NCBI RefSeq assembly: GCF_016741855.1
Contig: NZ_JAERRH010000003.1
Coordinates: 620,001 to 684,000, forward strand
Direction of reading: 5' to 3'
DNA length: 64,000 nt
From: Streptomyces musisoli
Lineage (GTDB): Bacteria; Actinomycetota; Actinomycetes; Streptomycetales; Streptomycetaceae
Shown: positions 16,284-25,360 of the stretch, piece after piece
How the letters are laid out: every line of letters begins with the position of its first letter
How positions within the stretch are numbered: position 1 is the first letter of the stretch
The notes under the pieces: generated by a model
What the model was told of the DNA's origin: nothing
The model's database searches: none
Seen by the model: only the letters and a program-made list of their open reading frames with translations
Program-made: the position numbers and the translations under genes

Positions 16284-18190
16284 CGAGCCGTACGACCGGT
16301 GGGGCGCCGGGGCCGGGGGCCGACGCGGCCGGGCGGCCCACCGCGGAGACAGGGCCGGAGGGGACGGCCGGGACCACGGGACCGAACCGGACGGCCGAGG
16401 GTGCGGGGCCGAAACGGACGGCCGGGCCGGGCGGGGTCACCCTCCCGTCGGCGCGCTCCGCCGTACCCTCCGCCCCCGGCACGGGAGTTCCCCCCACCGG
16501 GAGCGCCCTCTCCCCGACCGCGGCACCCGGACACCACGCCCCGGCCCCTCCGCCACCGACCTCCCCTCCACCCCCCGGCCCGGACCCCCGGTCCCCCGAA
16601 CCGGCCCCTGCGCCCCCCGGCCCGGCTCCGCCCAGCGGCCGTTTCCTCGCCCGCGCCACCCTCGTCACCGCCTCCCTCTCGGTCGCGGCGGCCCTGCTCG
16701 GGCTGGTGCGGGACCAGTCGCTGGCCAGGCTGTTCGGGGCCGGACAGGACACCGACGCCTTCCTGGTGGCCTGGACGGTGCCGGAGTTCGCGGCGACGCT
16801 GCTCATCGAGGAAGGGCTGGCCTTCGCGCTGATCCCGGCGTTCAGCACGGCCCTGGCCCGCCGTGCGCAGGGCGCGCCCGGGGACCCGGTACGGTCGCTG
16901 GCCGCCGGCACCCTGCCCCGGCTGGTGCTGGCGTTCACGGCGGTCGGGGCACTGCTCGCGCTGGCCGCACCGCAGTTCGTCGCCGTACTCGCGCCGGGTC
17001 TGCCGGTCCCCTCCCTCGCCGTGGACTGCACCCGGCTCACCGCGACCTGTGTGCTGAGCTTCGGCCTCGCCGGGTACTGCAGCGCCGCCCTGCGCGCCCA
17101 CCGCCGCTTCCTGGCGCCGGCCGCGATCTACGTCGTCCACAACATCGGCATCGTCACGGCGATGTACACGCTCGGCGGCCACTGGGGCGTGCGGTCGGCC
17201 GCGTTCGGGGTCGCCGCGGGCGGCTGCCTGATGGTGGCGGTCCAGTTGCCGTCACTGGTACGGGAGTTGCGCCGGCCGGGCGGACGGGCGGACGCGAAGG
17301 CCGCCGCCGCAGCGCAGCCGCTGAACGTGCCGCTGCTGGCCACCGTGCTGCTGTTCGCGCTGTGCCGGCAGTCCCAGGTGCTGATCGAGCGGTTCCTCGC
17401 CTCCGGGCTGCCCGCCGGGGCCATCTCGCACCTGAACTACGCGCAGAAGGTCGCCCAGCTCCCGATGACGATGTCGATGATGCTGTGCACGGTCACCTTC
17501 CCGGTGGTGGCGCGGGCGCTGGCCGACGGCGACAGCGAGCGGGCCCGGGACCGGGTGGAGCGTGATCTGGCGCTGGCCGCCTGTCTGGTGCTGCTCGGCA
17601 CGGCCGCGGTCGTGGCCTGCGCGCCGCAGTTGGTCGAACTGCTGTTCCAGCGTGGCGCGTTCACGGCCCAGGACACCGCGGCGACCGCCGGCGTGATGCG
17701 GGTGTACGCGCTCGGCCTGCTCGGCCAGACCCTGACCGGCGTCCTGGTCCGCGCCTGCTTCTCGGCGGGAAGCGCCACCTGGTACCCGCTGGCCGCGATG
17801 GCCGCGGGGATCGTCGCGACCTCGTGGATCGGCGCCTGGACGGTCGGCCCCTGGGGGGTCGACGGGATCGCCGCCGCCAACGCCGCCGGCATCACCCTCA
17901 CCGCCGTGCTGCTGCTCGCCGGCACCGGGCGCCGCGGTGTGCCCATCCGGACCGGGCCCGTGCTGCGCGAGCTGAGCCGGCCGTTGCGGGCGGCGGCGGT
18001 GGCCGCCGTCGCCGGCGCGCTGGTGGCGGGCCTGCCGTCGGCGCCGCTCGCCGGACTCGCCGCCGGCGGCGCCACGGTGACCGTCGTGTTCCTCCTGCTC
18101 GGCGCGGCCCTGGGTGCCCAGGGCTGCGCCCCCGCGCTCCGCTCCGTACGCACCCTCCCCCGAAGGCTCGCCCATGCCGTCCTCCGTTGA
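16280..18190 (+). CDS. MurJ/MviN-type lipid-linked oligosaccharide flippase
   Basis: 636 residues. After an unusual 115-residue proline/glycine-rich cytosolic tail comes the MOP-superfamily core: ATLVTASLSVAAALLGLVRD, GAGQDTDAFLVAWTVPEFAATLL and about 13-14 membrane helices. MurJ signatures such as ARLFGAG are present. Because it lies among glycan-assembly genes rather than with mur genes, it more likely flips the polysaccharide repeat unit (Wzx role) than lipid II. The 5' end is proline-rich and its start is uncertain; a later start near residue 110 would remove the tail. Confidence 0.85.
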   Translation: MTSRTTGGAPGPGADAAGRPTAETGPEGTAGTTGPNRTAEGAGPKRTAGPGGVTLPSARSAVPSAPGTGVPPTGSALSPTAAPGHHAPAPPPPTSPPPPGPDPRSPEPAPAPPGPAPPSGRFLARATLVTASLSVAAALLGLVRDQSLARLFGAGQDTDAFLVAWTVPEFAATLLIEEGLAFALIPAFSTALARRAQGAPGDPVRSLAAGTLPRLVLAFTAVGALLALAAPQFVAVLAPGLPVPSLAVDCTRLTATCVLSFGLAGYCSAALRAHRRFLAPAAIYVVHNIGIVTAMYTLGGHWGVRSAAFGVAAGGCLMVAVQLPSLVRELRRPGGRADAKAAAAAQPLNVPLLATVLLFALCRQSQVLIERFLASGLPAGAISHLNYAQKVAQLPMTMSMMLCTVTFPVVARALADGDSERARDRVERDLALAACLVLLGTAAVVACAPQLVELLFQRGAFTAQDTAATAGVMRVYALGLLGQTLTGVLVRACFSAGSATWYPLAAMAAGIVATSWIGAWTVGPWGVDGIAAANAAGITLTAVLLLAGTGRRGVPIRTGPVLRELSRPLRAAAVAAVAGALVAGLPSAPLAGLAAGGATVTVVFLLLGAALGAQGCAPALRSVRTLPRRLAHAVLR

Positions 18191-18935
18191 CTCCCCGGCC
18201 CCCGCCCGGCCCCTGGCCCCCGGCCCGGTCCCGTGGATCGCCATGTACCACTCGGTCGGTGACCGCTCCGACGACCCGTACCGCGTCACGGTCACCCCCG
18301 ACCGGCTGGAGGCGCAGCTGCGCTGGCTGCGCCGGCGGGGGCTGCGCGGGGTGTCGGTGGCCGAGCTGCTCGCGGCCCGCGTGCGCGGCGCGGGGCGGGG
18401 CCTGGTGGGTCTCACCTTCGACGACGGGTACGCCGACTTCCTCGGCAACGCCCTGCCGGTGCTGCGCCGTTGGGAGTGCACGGCCACCCTGTTCGTGCTG
18501 CCCGGCCGGTTCGGCGGCGACAACGCCTGGGACCCGCTGGGCCCCCGCAAGCCGCTGCTGACCGCCGACGGCATCCGGCGGGCGGCCGCCGCGGGCGTGG
18601 AGATCGGCTCGCACGGCCTCACCCACGTCGACCTCACCCGCGCCGACGACGCCCTGCTGGAGGCCGAGACCGCCGGGAGCCGGGCCGTGCTGGAGGAGCT
18701 GACGGGCGCCCCGGTCACCGGCTTCTGCTACCCGTACGGCACGGTCGACCGGCGAGCCGTGGAGGCCGTACGGGCGGCCGGTTACCGCTATGCCTGCGCC
18801 ATCGATCCCGGCGAGCTGAACGGCCCGCACGTCCTGCCCCGTGTGCACATCGGCCAGAACGACACCGCCGTACGCCTGTTCCTCAAGCGCCGGCTGCACC
18901 GGCTGCGCCGGCGGCCCGTGGAGGGGCTGCGGTGA
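18174..18935 (+). CDS. Polysaccharide deacetylase family protein
   Basis: 253 residues of the NodB-homology CE4 fold: IAMYHSVGD, the metal/catalytic motif LTFDDGYADFLGNAL, IGSHGLTHVDLT and FCYPYGTVDRRAVEAVRAAGY. It should remove N-acetyl groups from amino sugars of the nascent glycan. There is no signal peptide, so it acts in the cytoplasm or on membrane-bound substrate. Starts inside the flippase 3' end (17-bp overlap) and ends in a GTGA overlap with the next gene. Confidence 0.88.
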   Translation: MPSSVDSPAPARPLAPGPVPWIAMYHSVGDRSDDPYRVTVTPDRLEAQLRWLRRRGLRGVSVAELLAARVRGAGRGLVGLTFDDGYADFLGNALPVLRRWECTATLFVLPGRFGGDNAWDPLGPRKPLLTADGIRRAAAAGVEIGSHGLTHVDLTRADDALLEAETAGSRAVLEELTGAPVTGFCYPYGTVDRRAVEAVRAAGYRYACAIDPGELNGPHVLPRVHIGQNDTAVRLFLKRRLHRLRRRPVEGLR

Positions 18936-20089
18936 AAGTCCTGCACATCATCACCGGGCTCGGAGTGGGCGGCGCCGAACAGCAACTGCGGCTGCTGCTG
19001 CGGCACCTGCCCGTGGAGTGCGAGGTGGTGACGCTGACCAACCCGGGGCCGGTCGCCGACGGGCTGGCGGCCGACGGGGTGCGGGTGACCCACCTCGGCA
19101 TGGCCGGCAACCGCGACCTGGCCGCGCTGCCCCGGCTGGCCCGGATCGTCCGGCGCGGCCGGTACGACCTCGTGCACACCCACCTCTACCGGGCCTGCCT
19201 GTACGGCCGGATCGCCGCCCGGCTGGCCGGGGTCCGCGCGGTGGTCGCCACCGAACACTCCCTGGGCGACACGCAGCTGGAGGGCCGGCCGCTCACCGCG
19301 GGGGTCCGGGCGCTGTATCTGCTGGGCGAGCGGCTGGGCCGGTCCACCGTCGCGGTCTCCCCCACCGTCGCCGGCCGGCTCGCCCGCTGGGGGGTGCCCG
19401 GGCCGCGCATCGCGGTCGTGCCCAACGGCATCGACCTGACGCGGTTCGCCTTCGACCCGGCGGCCCGCCGCCACACCCGGTCCGAACTCGCGCTGCCCGA
19501 GGACGCGTTCGTGGTCGGCGGCATCGGCCGGCTCGCGCCCGGCAAACGCTTCGACGTCCTGGTCCGCGCCTTCGCCGAGCTGCCCGCCGACTGCCGGCTG
19601 CTGCTGGTCGGCGGCGGCCCGCAGGAGCCCGCCCTGCGGCGATGCGCGCGGCAAACGGGGGTGGCCGACCGGGTGCTGTTCGCCGGGGAGCGGCCGTACC
19701 TCCCCGGTGGCTCGCCCGGCCCCGACCTGCCCGCGCTGGCGTCGGCGATGGACGTACTCGCCTCCCCCTCGCCCGAGGAGGCGTTCGGGCTCGCGGCCGT
19801 GGAGGCGCTGGCGGCCGGGCTGCCGGTGCGCTACACCTCCTGCCCGGCCCTTCAGGACCTGCCTCCCCGGTCCGCCCCGGACGCGGTGCGCATCCCGTGC
19901 GACGCCGGCGCCTACGCCCGCGCGCTCGCCGGGGTCCGCGCCGCCGGCCCCGGCCCGCGCACCACCCCCGAGGCGGCCCGCCACTACTGCATCACCCGCA
20001 GCGCCGCCCGGCTGATGGACGTCTACGCGGCGGCGCTCGCCCACCCGGTCCCGAAGCCCCGATCCCCCGAGAAAGTCGGCCCCTCATGA
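18932..20089 (+). CDS. GT4-family glycosyltransferase
   Basis: 385 residues from GTG: MKVLHIITGLGVGGAEQQL is the classic GT4 N-terminus; DLVHTHLYRACLYGRIAAR, VVPNGIDLTRF, GRLAPGKRFDVLVRAF and SPEEAFGLAAVEALAAGLP (EX7E) complete it. Second glycosyltransferase of the cluster, extending the lipid-linked unit. GTGA overlap upstream and ATGA overlap downstream. Confidence 0.9.
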   Translation: MKVLHIITGLGVGGAEQQLRLLLRHLPVECEVVTLTNPGPVADGLAADGVRVTHLGMAGNRDLAALPRLARIVRRGRYDLVHTHLYRACLYGRIAARLAGVRAVVATEHSLGDTQLEGRPLTAGVRALYLLGERLGRSTVAVSPTVAGRLARWGVPGPRIAVVPNGIDLTRFAFDPAARRHTRSELALPEDAFVVGGIGRLAPGKRFDVLVRAFAELPADCRLLLVGGGPQEPALRRCARQTGVADRVLFAGERPYLPGGSPGPDLPALASAMDVLASPSPEEAFGLAAVEALAAGLPVRYTSCPALQDLPPRSAPDAVRIPCDAGAYARALAGVRAAGPGPRTTPEAARHYCITRSAARLMDVYAAALAHPVPKPRSPEKVGPS

Positions 20090-20739
20090 CCCAGAACCCC
20101 ACCCGGCGCCCCGGCTCCTCCCGCTTCTCCCGTCTGCGCGCGCTCCCGCCCTGGTCGCTGGTGGCGGCCGGCGTCCTCGCGGGCGGGCTGCTGGGCGGCG
20201 GTTACGGCGTGCTGCAGACCCCGCAGTACACGGCGACCAGCTATGTCGTCGCCGTCCCCGGCGAGCGGTCCGACACCGCCACCGCGCTCGGCTTCGCACA
20301 GGCCTACGGCCGGGTCGCCACCCAGGTCGCGGTGCTCGGCGACGCCCAGGCGCGGGCCGGGGTGCCGATGGCCACCCTGCGGGACGGTGTGCGCACCGCG
20401 ACCTCGCCGGACGCCCCCATGGTCGCCGTCTCCGCCACCTCGCCCCGCCCGGCCCAGGCCGCCCGCATGGCCAACGCGGTCGCCCGCGCGCTGACCCGGC
20501 ACGCCGACGCCGCCAAGGCCGCCACCCACGTGGAGCTGATGCAGTTCTCCCCCGCGGTGCCGCCGGCCGAGCCGGCCTCGCCCTCCGCGGGGGTGACCGG
20601 TCTGATCGGGGCGAGCGCGGGCGGGCTGCTCGGCGGCCTCGCGCTGCTGGTACGGCCGAGATGCCGGCCCGAGGACGAGTGCGTGCGGGCCTCGGTGCCC
20701 GGCCCGGCCTTCGCCGCCGACGCGCGCGGCCGGCTGTGA
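20086..20739 (+). CDS. Short Wzz-like chain-length/anchoring protein
   Basis: 217 residues with one N-terminal membrane helix (WSLVAAGVLAGGLLGGGYGVL) and one C-terminal helix (AGVTGLIGASAGGLLGGLALL), flanking an extracytoplasmic domain with TPQYTATSYVVAVPG, the layout of polysaccharide co-polymerases. The periplasmic part is much shorter than in Gram-negative Wzz, as in actinobacterial Wzz-like proteins. No tyrosine kinase domain is attached. It is expected to set glycan length with the polymerase. Confidence 0.75.
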   Translation: MTQNPTRRPGSSRFSRLRALPPWSLVAAGVLAGGLLGGGYGVLQTPQYTATSYVVAVPGERSDTATALGFAQAYGRVATQVAVLGDAQARAGVPMATLRDGVRTATSPDAPMVAVSATSPRPAQAARMANAVARALTRHADAAKAATHVELMQFSPAVPPAEPASPSAGVTGLIGASAGGLLGGLALLVRPRCRPEDECVRASVPGPAFAADARGRL

Positions 20740-21860
20740 CCGCCACCTTCACGGCACGCACCGCGCGCCCGGTCCTCACCGCCGAGTTCGTCACCGACGA
20801 GGCCGCCTTCGCGGCGCTGGCCCCGGCCTGGGGCCGGCTGTTCGGGAAGTGCTCCGCCGCCACCCCGTTCCAGAGCCATGCCTGGCTGCACTCGTGGTGG
20901 CTGTCGTACGGCCGGCCCGGGCAGCTCAGGCTGCTGCTGGTGCGAGCCGGCGGCGAACTGGTCGCCGCCGCGCCGCTGATGCTGGTGAGCCGGCCGCTGC
21001 CCGCGCTGGTGCCGCTCGGCGGCCCGATCTCCGACTACACGGACGTGCTCCTGGACGACACCGACGACGGAAGGGCGGCCGGCACGCTCACCGATGCGCT
21101 CGCGGACGCCGCCTGCACGGCACTGGTCGACTTCCGCGAGGTGCGTCCGGGCGGCGCGGTGGAGCGGGTGTACGACCACTGGTGCGGCCCGCGCCACAAG
21201 GTCCGCGACTCGCTGTGCCTGGAGCTGCCCGGTGTGCCCATGGACGGGCTGATCGCCCGGCTGCCGTCGGGCAAGGCGAGCCAGCGGGCGCGGGCCAAGC
21301 TGCGCAGGCTGACCGCACTGGGTGTGAGGCGGCGGACGGTGGGCCCGGAGGAGGCGGCCGCGGCACTCGGCCGGCTGCTGGAGCTGCACCGGCTGCAGTG
21401 GCAGGGACGGAAGGTGACGAGCGAGCATCTGCGGCGCAGGTTCCGGGAGCACCTGATGCGGGCCGTGCCACCGATGGTGCGCTCGGGGAACGCGGTGGTC
21501 ACCGAGTTCCTGATCGGCGACGAGGTACTGGCGGTCGATCTGACCCTGCTCTCGGACAGCCTGGCCGGCGGCTACCTCTACGGTGCCCATCCGGGCCTGA
21601 GGGACCGGAAGGCGGACGTGGCGGTGATGCTGCTGGACGCCTGCACGGAGCACACCGGTGGCGGGCGCGGCACGCTGAGCCTGCTGCGCGGCGACGAATC
21701 GTACAAGCTCCACTGGCGACCCGAACGGGTCGTCAACCAGCGGCTTCTCATGGCCCGTCGGCGCACCGCCCCGCTGCTGGCGGCCGCGCTGAGCGGCGTG
21801 GCCGCCAGGCAGTGCGGCAGGGAGGTGCGGCACCGGTGGCGGGAACGCGGCCTGGACTAG
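20736..21860 (+). CDS. GNAT/FemAB-fold acyltransferase (BioF2-like)
   Basis: 374 residues from GTG 20736. TPFQSHAWLHSWWLSYG, a central SGKASQRARAKLRRLTALGV and the C-terminal AVDLTLLSDSLAGGYLYGAHP with DESYKLHW define the BioF2-like acetyltransferase_6 fold often found in exopolysaccharide clusters (CelD-like). It likely acylates a sugar of the glycan. Its TAG stop is built into a palindrome shared with the convergent gene. Confidence 0.8.
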   Translation: MTATFTARTARPVLTAEFVTDEAAFAALAPAWGRLFGKCSAATPFQSHAWLHSWWLSYGRPGQLRLLLVRAGGELVAAAPLMLVSRPLPALVPLGGPISDYTDVLLDDTDDGRAAGTLTDALADAACTALVDFREVRPGGAVERVYDHWCGPRHKVRDSLCLELPGVPMDGLIARLPSGKASQRARAKLRRLTALGVRRRTVGPEEAAAALGRLLELHRLQWQGRKVTSEHLRRRFREHLMRAVPPMVRSGNAVVTEFLIGDEVLAVDLTLLSDSLAGGYLYGAHPGLRDRKADVAVMLLDACTEHTGGGRGTLSLLRGDESYKLHWRPERVVNQRLLMARRRTAPLLAAALSGVAARQCGREVRHRWRERGLD

Positions 21861-21925
21861 GGTCCTGCGTCCGGATCAGGCCGGACCACCCGCGGGCCCG
21901 GCATGAACCGGACGAGAGGCCCTAG
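21857..21925. terminator. CTAG-bounded palindrome supplying both convergent stop codons
   Basis: The element opens CTAGGGTCCTGCGTCCGGAT and closes GAACCGGACGAGAGGCCCTAG; the arms pair imperfectly. Its terminal CTAGs contain the TAG stops of the rightward acyltransferase (21858-21860) and the leftward hydrolase (21922-21924). A closely related element sits at 28718-28775. It probably acts as a bidirectional terminator. Confidence 0.75.
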
Positions 21926-23244
21926 CGTGTCCGCGACCACCAGTCGAAGCCGGCGCAGGGCTGCCTGCCGAGCCAGTGCTCGGCCCAGTCGCCCAGGTTC
22001 AGCGGCGAGCAGGCGGCCGGGGGGCCGGTGGCGGGCGCCGGCTCGGGCAGGGCTGCCGGGGGCGGGGGTGAGGCCGGGGCCGGCGTGGGCGCGGGCGGCT
22101 GGGTGAGGCCGTACAGGGCGGTCCGGTAGACCAGCGACGCACGGGGGTTGGCCGAGCACTGCCACACGCCGTGCGGGCAGTAGTCGGTGAGCGTGTTGTA
22201 CAGCGGCCGGTGCTCGTCGATCCAGGCGAGCATGCGCCGCATGTACTCGGCGTTGTCGCCGTTGCGGAAGAGTCCCCATTCCGGATAGGAGATGGGCTTG
22301 CCGTGGGCTTTCGCGAAGTCCACGTGCTGCTGGAGCCCGTAGGGCTCTTTCACCTGCTCGTCGAACGACAGCCCGCTCGGCTGGTCGTAGGAGTCCATGC
22401 CGATGATGTCGACCGTGTCGTCCCCGGGGTAGCACTCGGTCCAGGGCACGGCGTCCCGGCCGCGGCTCGGCGTGAAGTCGAACCGGAACTTCTGTCCCGG
22501 CACCGACCGCATCGTGGCGACGATCCTGTTCCAGTACGCCTTCCAGGCGGCCGGGTCCGGTCCGCAGCGGTGGGTGTAGGTGATGCCGTTCATCTCCCAG
22601 CCGAGCACGATCACCGTGTCCGGCACCCCCAGCTCCACCAGCCGCTCGGCGAGGGTCCTGAAGTGCTGGTCGAACGCACCGCCCGCGGCCTGCCGCAGCA
22701 GCAGCCGCACCTGGTCGTCCGGGACGTCCTCCTCGTTGCGCTCCTGCATCGGCACGTTGAGGACGAGCGTCCGGTCCGCCTTCCCCCGCCGCCAGTGCGC
22801 CCAGACGTCCAGGAAGCCGGGCGGCCCCTCGATGTCCTGCCAGCTGCCGCCCGGGAGATAGGTGTGGCCGACCTTCAGCTCGGTCCCGCCGAGCCAACGA
22901 CTCAGCTGGGCCATGTGCGTGACCCCGCTGGGACCGGAGTCGAGAAACGCTCCGAAGGGCCGGACCGCCCGGCCGGGCACGGGGGTCTCCTTGGCCGCCG
23001 GAGGTGTCGGCGCCGCCGTGGGTGCCGGAACGGCCGGGGACGCGGGGACGGCCGAGGGTACGGGAGCGGCCGGGCCCGTAGGCACGGTCGTGGGCGCCGG
23101 GGCCGGGGCGGGCGGGTTCGCGGCCCGGGCCGTACCCGGGCTCGCGGCGAACCCGGAGCCGACCGCCAGGGTGACCGCCCCGACGACCGATGCCGCGAGC
23201 ACGACCGGCCGCCCGGGCCGGGCCCCGCGCCGCTGTGCGCTCAT
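21922..23244 (-). CDS. Secreted GH26-like glycoside hydrolase
   Basis: 440 residues. The signal/anchor segment (VVLAASVVGAVTLAVGSG) is followed by a proline/alanine linker (to about 110) and a TIM-barrel domain with WEMNGITYTH (acid/base glutamate) and ISYPEWGLFRNGD (nucleophile glutamate), as in GH26 mannanase-type enzymes. A proline-rich linker leads to a small C-terminal CAGFDWWS-ending domain with a cysteine pair (ACSPLNLGD...CAGFD). It may trim the glycan made by the neighbouring convergent operon. The ATG has an AGAGGAG ribosome site. Confidence 0.82.
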   Translation of the reverse strand: MSAQRRGARPGRPVVLAASVVGAVTLAVGSGFAASPGTARAANPPAPAPAPTTVPTGPAAPVPSAVPASPAVPAPTAAPTPPAAKETPVPGRAVRPFGAFLDSGPSGVTHMAQLSRWLGGTELKVGHTYLPGGSWQDIEGPPGFLDVWAHWRRGKADRTLVLNVPMQERNEEDVPDDQVRLLLRQAAGGAFDQHFRTLAERLVELGVPDTVIVLGWEMNGITYTHRCGPDPAAWKAYWNRIVATMRSVPGQKFRFDFTPSRGRDAVPWTECYPGDDTVDIIGMDSYDQPSGLSFDEQVKEPYGLQQHVDFAKAHGKPISYPEWGLFRNGDNAEYMRRMLAWIDEHRPLYNTLTDYCPHGVWQCSANPRASLVYRTALYGLTQPPAPTPAPASPPPPAALPEPAPATGPPAACSPLNLGDWAEHWLGRQPCAGFDWWSRTR

Positions 23245-23787
23245 GCCTACTCCTCTCTCCACTCGCCCTCCACCGCCCGCCGGGCGGTGGAGGGCGTTCC
23301 GTACTGACACCCAGTCACATCAGTACGACCGGCGCCAGCCCGGTTGCCTCTTCCGGGGCGCACGAACCCCCCGTACGGGCCAGCGGAAGACGGTCACGAG
23401 CCCGCGGGGTTCCGGTGGGTGGCGAGCGGGTGGAGCAATGGGGGGTGCGCAGGGGCTGGGAGATGGCGACGGCCCGTGAGGTGCCGGGCCACTGCGTCCG
23501 GAGAATGCGGCGCGGCGGGTCTCCCCCGGCCTGCGCGTACCGCCGGCGACGGATGCCGGCAAGAGCCCGGAGGCGGGACCGGAAGTGGGGCTGGAGTCCG
23601 AGTCGTCGTACCCGGGCCTGTTCCTGGCACGGCGGGCGCGCTGGTGCGAGGGGTGAGACGGCGGCCGCGCGGCACGCCGCCCGGCGTGGCGCCGTGCCTG
23701 AGCCGGTCCGGCACTGAAGGATGCTGCACGACGCGGGAGCACGGGTGCACGACGGGGTGCCGGACGCTCGGTCCGGCACCCGACGCG
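23245..23787. other. Intergenic region between GH26-like gene and long chaplin
   Basis: Contains the hydrolase promoter near 23245-23330. The remaining 450 bases hold only arginine/proline/glycine-rich shadow frames on both strands; none has a ribosome site or known domain. Confidence 0.4.
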
Positions 23788-25011
23788 CTACCGACGTGAG
23801 GCGGCCCGGCCTCGCCGGTACAGAATCGTTCCGGCAGCGATCAGCACGGCGCTGGCGGCCGACGCCGCGATCATGGCCCGGGCCTCACCACCGGTGTGCG
23901 AGAGCTCCGGCGGCTTGGGGTGGTGCCAGCCGTGATGATGCGGCGTGGTCTCCTCACCACCGTAGGGAGGTGCGGTGGTCTCCTCACCACCGTAGGGAGG
24001 CGGCGTGGTCTCCTCACCACCGTAGGGAGGTGCGGTGGTCTCCTCACCACCGTAGGGAGGCGGCGTGGTCTCCTCACCACCGTAGGGAGGTGCGGTGGTC
24101 TTCTCGCCACCGTAGGGAGGCGTGGTGGTCTCCTCACCACCGTACGGAGGCGAAGTCGTCTTCTCGCCACCGTACGGAGGCGCCGTGGTCTCGGGCGCCT
24201 TGGTCTGCTCTCCACCGTAGGGAGGCGCCGTGGTCTCGGGCGCCTTGGTCTGCTCTCCACCGTAGGGAGGCGCCGTGGTCTCGGGCGCCTTGGTCTGCTC
24301 TCCACCGTAGGGAGGCGCCGTGGTCTCGGGGGCCTCGCTCTCCTCATCCCCGTACGAAGGAGCCTTGGTCTCAGGGGCCTCGCTCTCCTCATCCCCGTAC
24401 GAAGGAGCCTTGGTTCCAGGGGCCTCGCTCTCCTCATCCCCATACGAAGGAGCCTTGGTCTCAGGGGCCTCGCTCTCCTCATCCCCATACGAAGGAGCCT
24501 TGGTTCCAGGGGCCTCGCTCTCCTCATCCCCGTACGAAGGAGCCTTGGTCTCAGGGGCCTCGCTCTCCTCATCCCCGTACGAAGGAGCCTTGGTCTCGCT
24601 GTCGCCGTAGGCGGGCGAGGTCGCCTCGTCATCGCCGTAGGAGGGCGAGGAGTGGCTGCTGCTGGGAGTGGGCTCGTCGGCGGCGTCCTTGGAACCGCTG
24701 TCGTCGGAGTCACCGGTGCCGACGGCCTCGTCGACGTGCCGGCTGCTCTCCTGCCCCTCCGTACTGTGATCGGCGGCAGCACAGGAGTCGCCGGCCGCCG
24801 AGTTCAGCGCAGCCACCACGCCGGCGGAGTCGCCGCAGACGTCGGCCGGCGCGTTCACCGGGGCCTGGACGTGATTCCCGGCCAGTGTCCCGGGGGAATC
24901 CTGAGTGGCGCCGTGCGCGCGGGAGTCGGCGAGCGCGGCACCGCCGTACAAGGACAGCATGCCGGTCGCGACGGCGGCCACGGCCATGCCCTTGCTGAGA
25001 GTCTGTCGCAA
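23788..25011 (-). CDS. Sortase-anchored chaplin with one divergent chaplin domain and long repeat stalk
   Basis: 407 residues from TTG 25011 (AGGAAG upstream; an in-frame ATG at 24987 is the alternative). Signal peptide, then one atypical chaplin domain: DSPGTLAGNHVQAPVNAPAD, CGDSAGVVAALNSAAGDSC, with the cysteines 17 apart but several valine/leucine positions replaced by alanine. A 270-residue stalk of 15-residue units (SYGDEESEAPETKAP, then PYGGEQTKAPETTAP) and 10-residue units (PYGGEETTAP) follows, then HHHGWHHPKPPE and a class E-type sorting signal LSHTGG, hydrophobic helix and YRRGRAASRR. Position matches chpA of S. coelicolor (memory), but that protein has two chaplin domains. Confidence 0.88.
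   Translation of the reverse strand: MRQTLSKGMAVAAVATGMLSLYGGAALADSRAHGATQDSPGTLAGNHVQAPVNAPADVCGDSAGVVAALNSAAGDSCAAADHSTEGQESSRHVDEAVGTGDSDDSGSKDAADEPTPSSSHSSPSYGDDEATSPAYGDSETKAPSYGDEESEAPETKAPSYGDEESEAPGTKAPSYGDEESEAPETKAPSYGDEESEAPGTKAPSYGDEESEAPETKAPSYGDEESEAPETTAPPYGGEQTKAPETTAPPYGGEQTKAPETTAPPYGGEQTKAPETTAPPYGGEKTTSPPYGGEETTTPPYGGEKTTAPPYGGEETTPPPYGGEETTAPPYGGEETTPPPYGGEETTAPPYGGEETTPHHHGWHHPKPPELSHTGGEARAMIAASAASAVLIAAGTILYRRGRAASRR
23941..24600 (-). repeat. Tandem stalk repeats of the anchored chaplin
   Basis: Two repeat classes are visible. 30-bp units encoding PYGGEETTAP or PYGGEETTPP occupy about 23941-24180, and 45-bp units encoding PYGGEQTKAPETTAP or SYGDEESEAPETKAP occupy about 24181-24600. 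Units are identical or nearly so, including alternate GTTCCA/GTCTCA codon variants in strict alternation. Confidence 0.9.
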
Positions 25012-25132
25012 TCTCGTGGTCTTCCTGCTCGAAGAAATGGGAAAGCCGGCCCCGGAACGAAGAATCGACGGATCGACGGTCCGAGGCCGGCCAGTACGCA
25101 GCCGGTGGGGCTGTGCGTGGTGTGCGAGAAGC

Positions 25133-25360
25133 TCAGTCGTTGACGCAGGCGTTGCCGAACGACGGGTTCAGCAGAGCGATGACGTCCACCGTGTCGCCGC
25201 AGGCGTTGACCGGCAGGTGGATCGGGACCTGGACGGCGTTGCCGGAGGCGGCACCGGGGGAACCGACCGCGGCGGCCTCGGCCCCGGTGTCGGCGAAGGC
25301 GGGTGCCGCACCGCCCAGGGCCATGAGGGCGCCCGCGACGACAGCAACAGTCTTCTTCAT
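25133..25360 (-). CDS. chpD: Short chaplin (ChpD-like)
   Basis: 75 residues: signal peptide (MKKTVAVVAGALMALGGAAP to AFADTG) and one chaplin domain, GSPGAASGNAVQVPIHLPVN, then CGDTVDVIALLNPSFGNAC and VND. Canonical 17-residue cysteine spacing. An AAGGGAAC ribosome site precedes the ATG. Its place beside the rodlins matches chpD of S. coelicolor from memory. Confidence 0.9.
   Translation of the reverse strand: MKKTVAVVAGALMALGGAAPAFADTGAEAAAVGSPGAASGNAVQVPIHLPVNACGDTVDVIALLNPSFGNACVND

Noticed and set aside
15109..17182. Long minus-strand frames opposite the polymerase and flippase genes
   Set aside because: Antisense to clear membrane proteins; composition is the usual mirror of third-position GC.
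23190..23779. Overlapping frames on both strands between the GH26-like gene and the long chaplin
   Set aside because: Arginine/cysteine-rich shadows without starts or domains.
23941..24600. Regular repeats that might suggest a CRISPR array
   Set aside because: Units are in-frame coding repeats without unique spacers, inside an exported wall-anchored protein.
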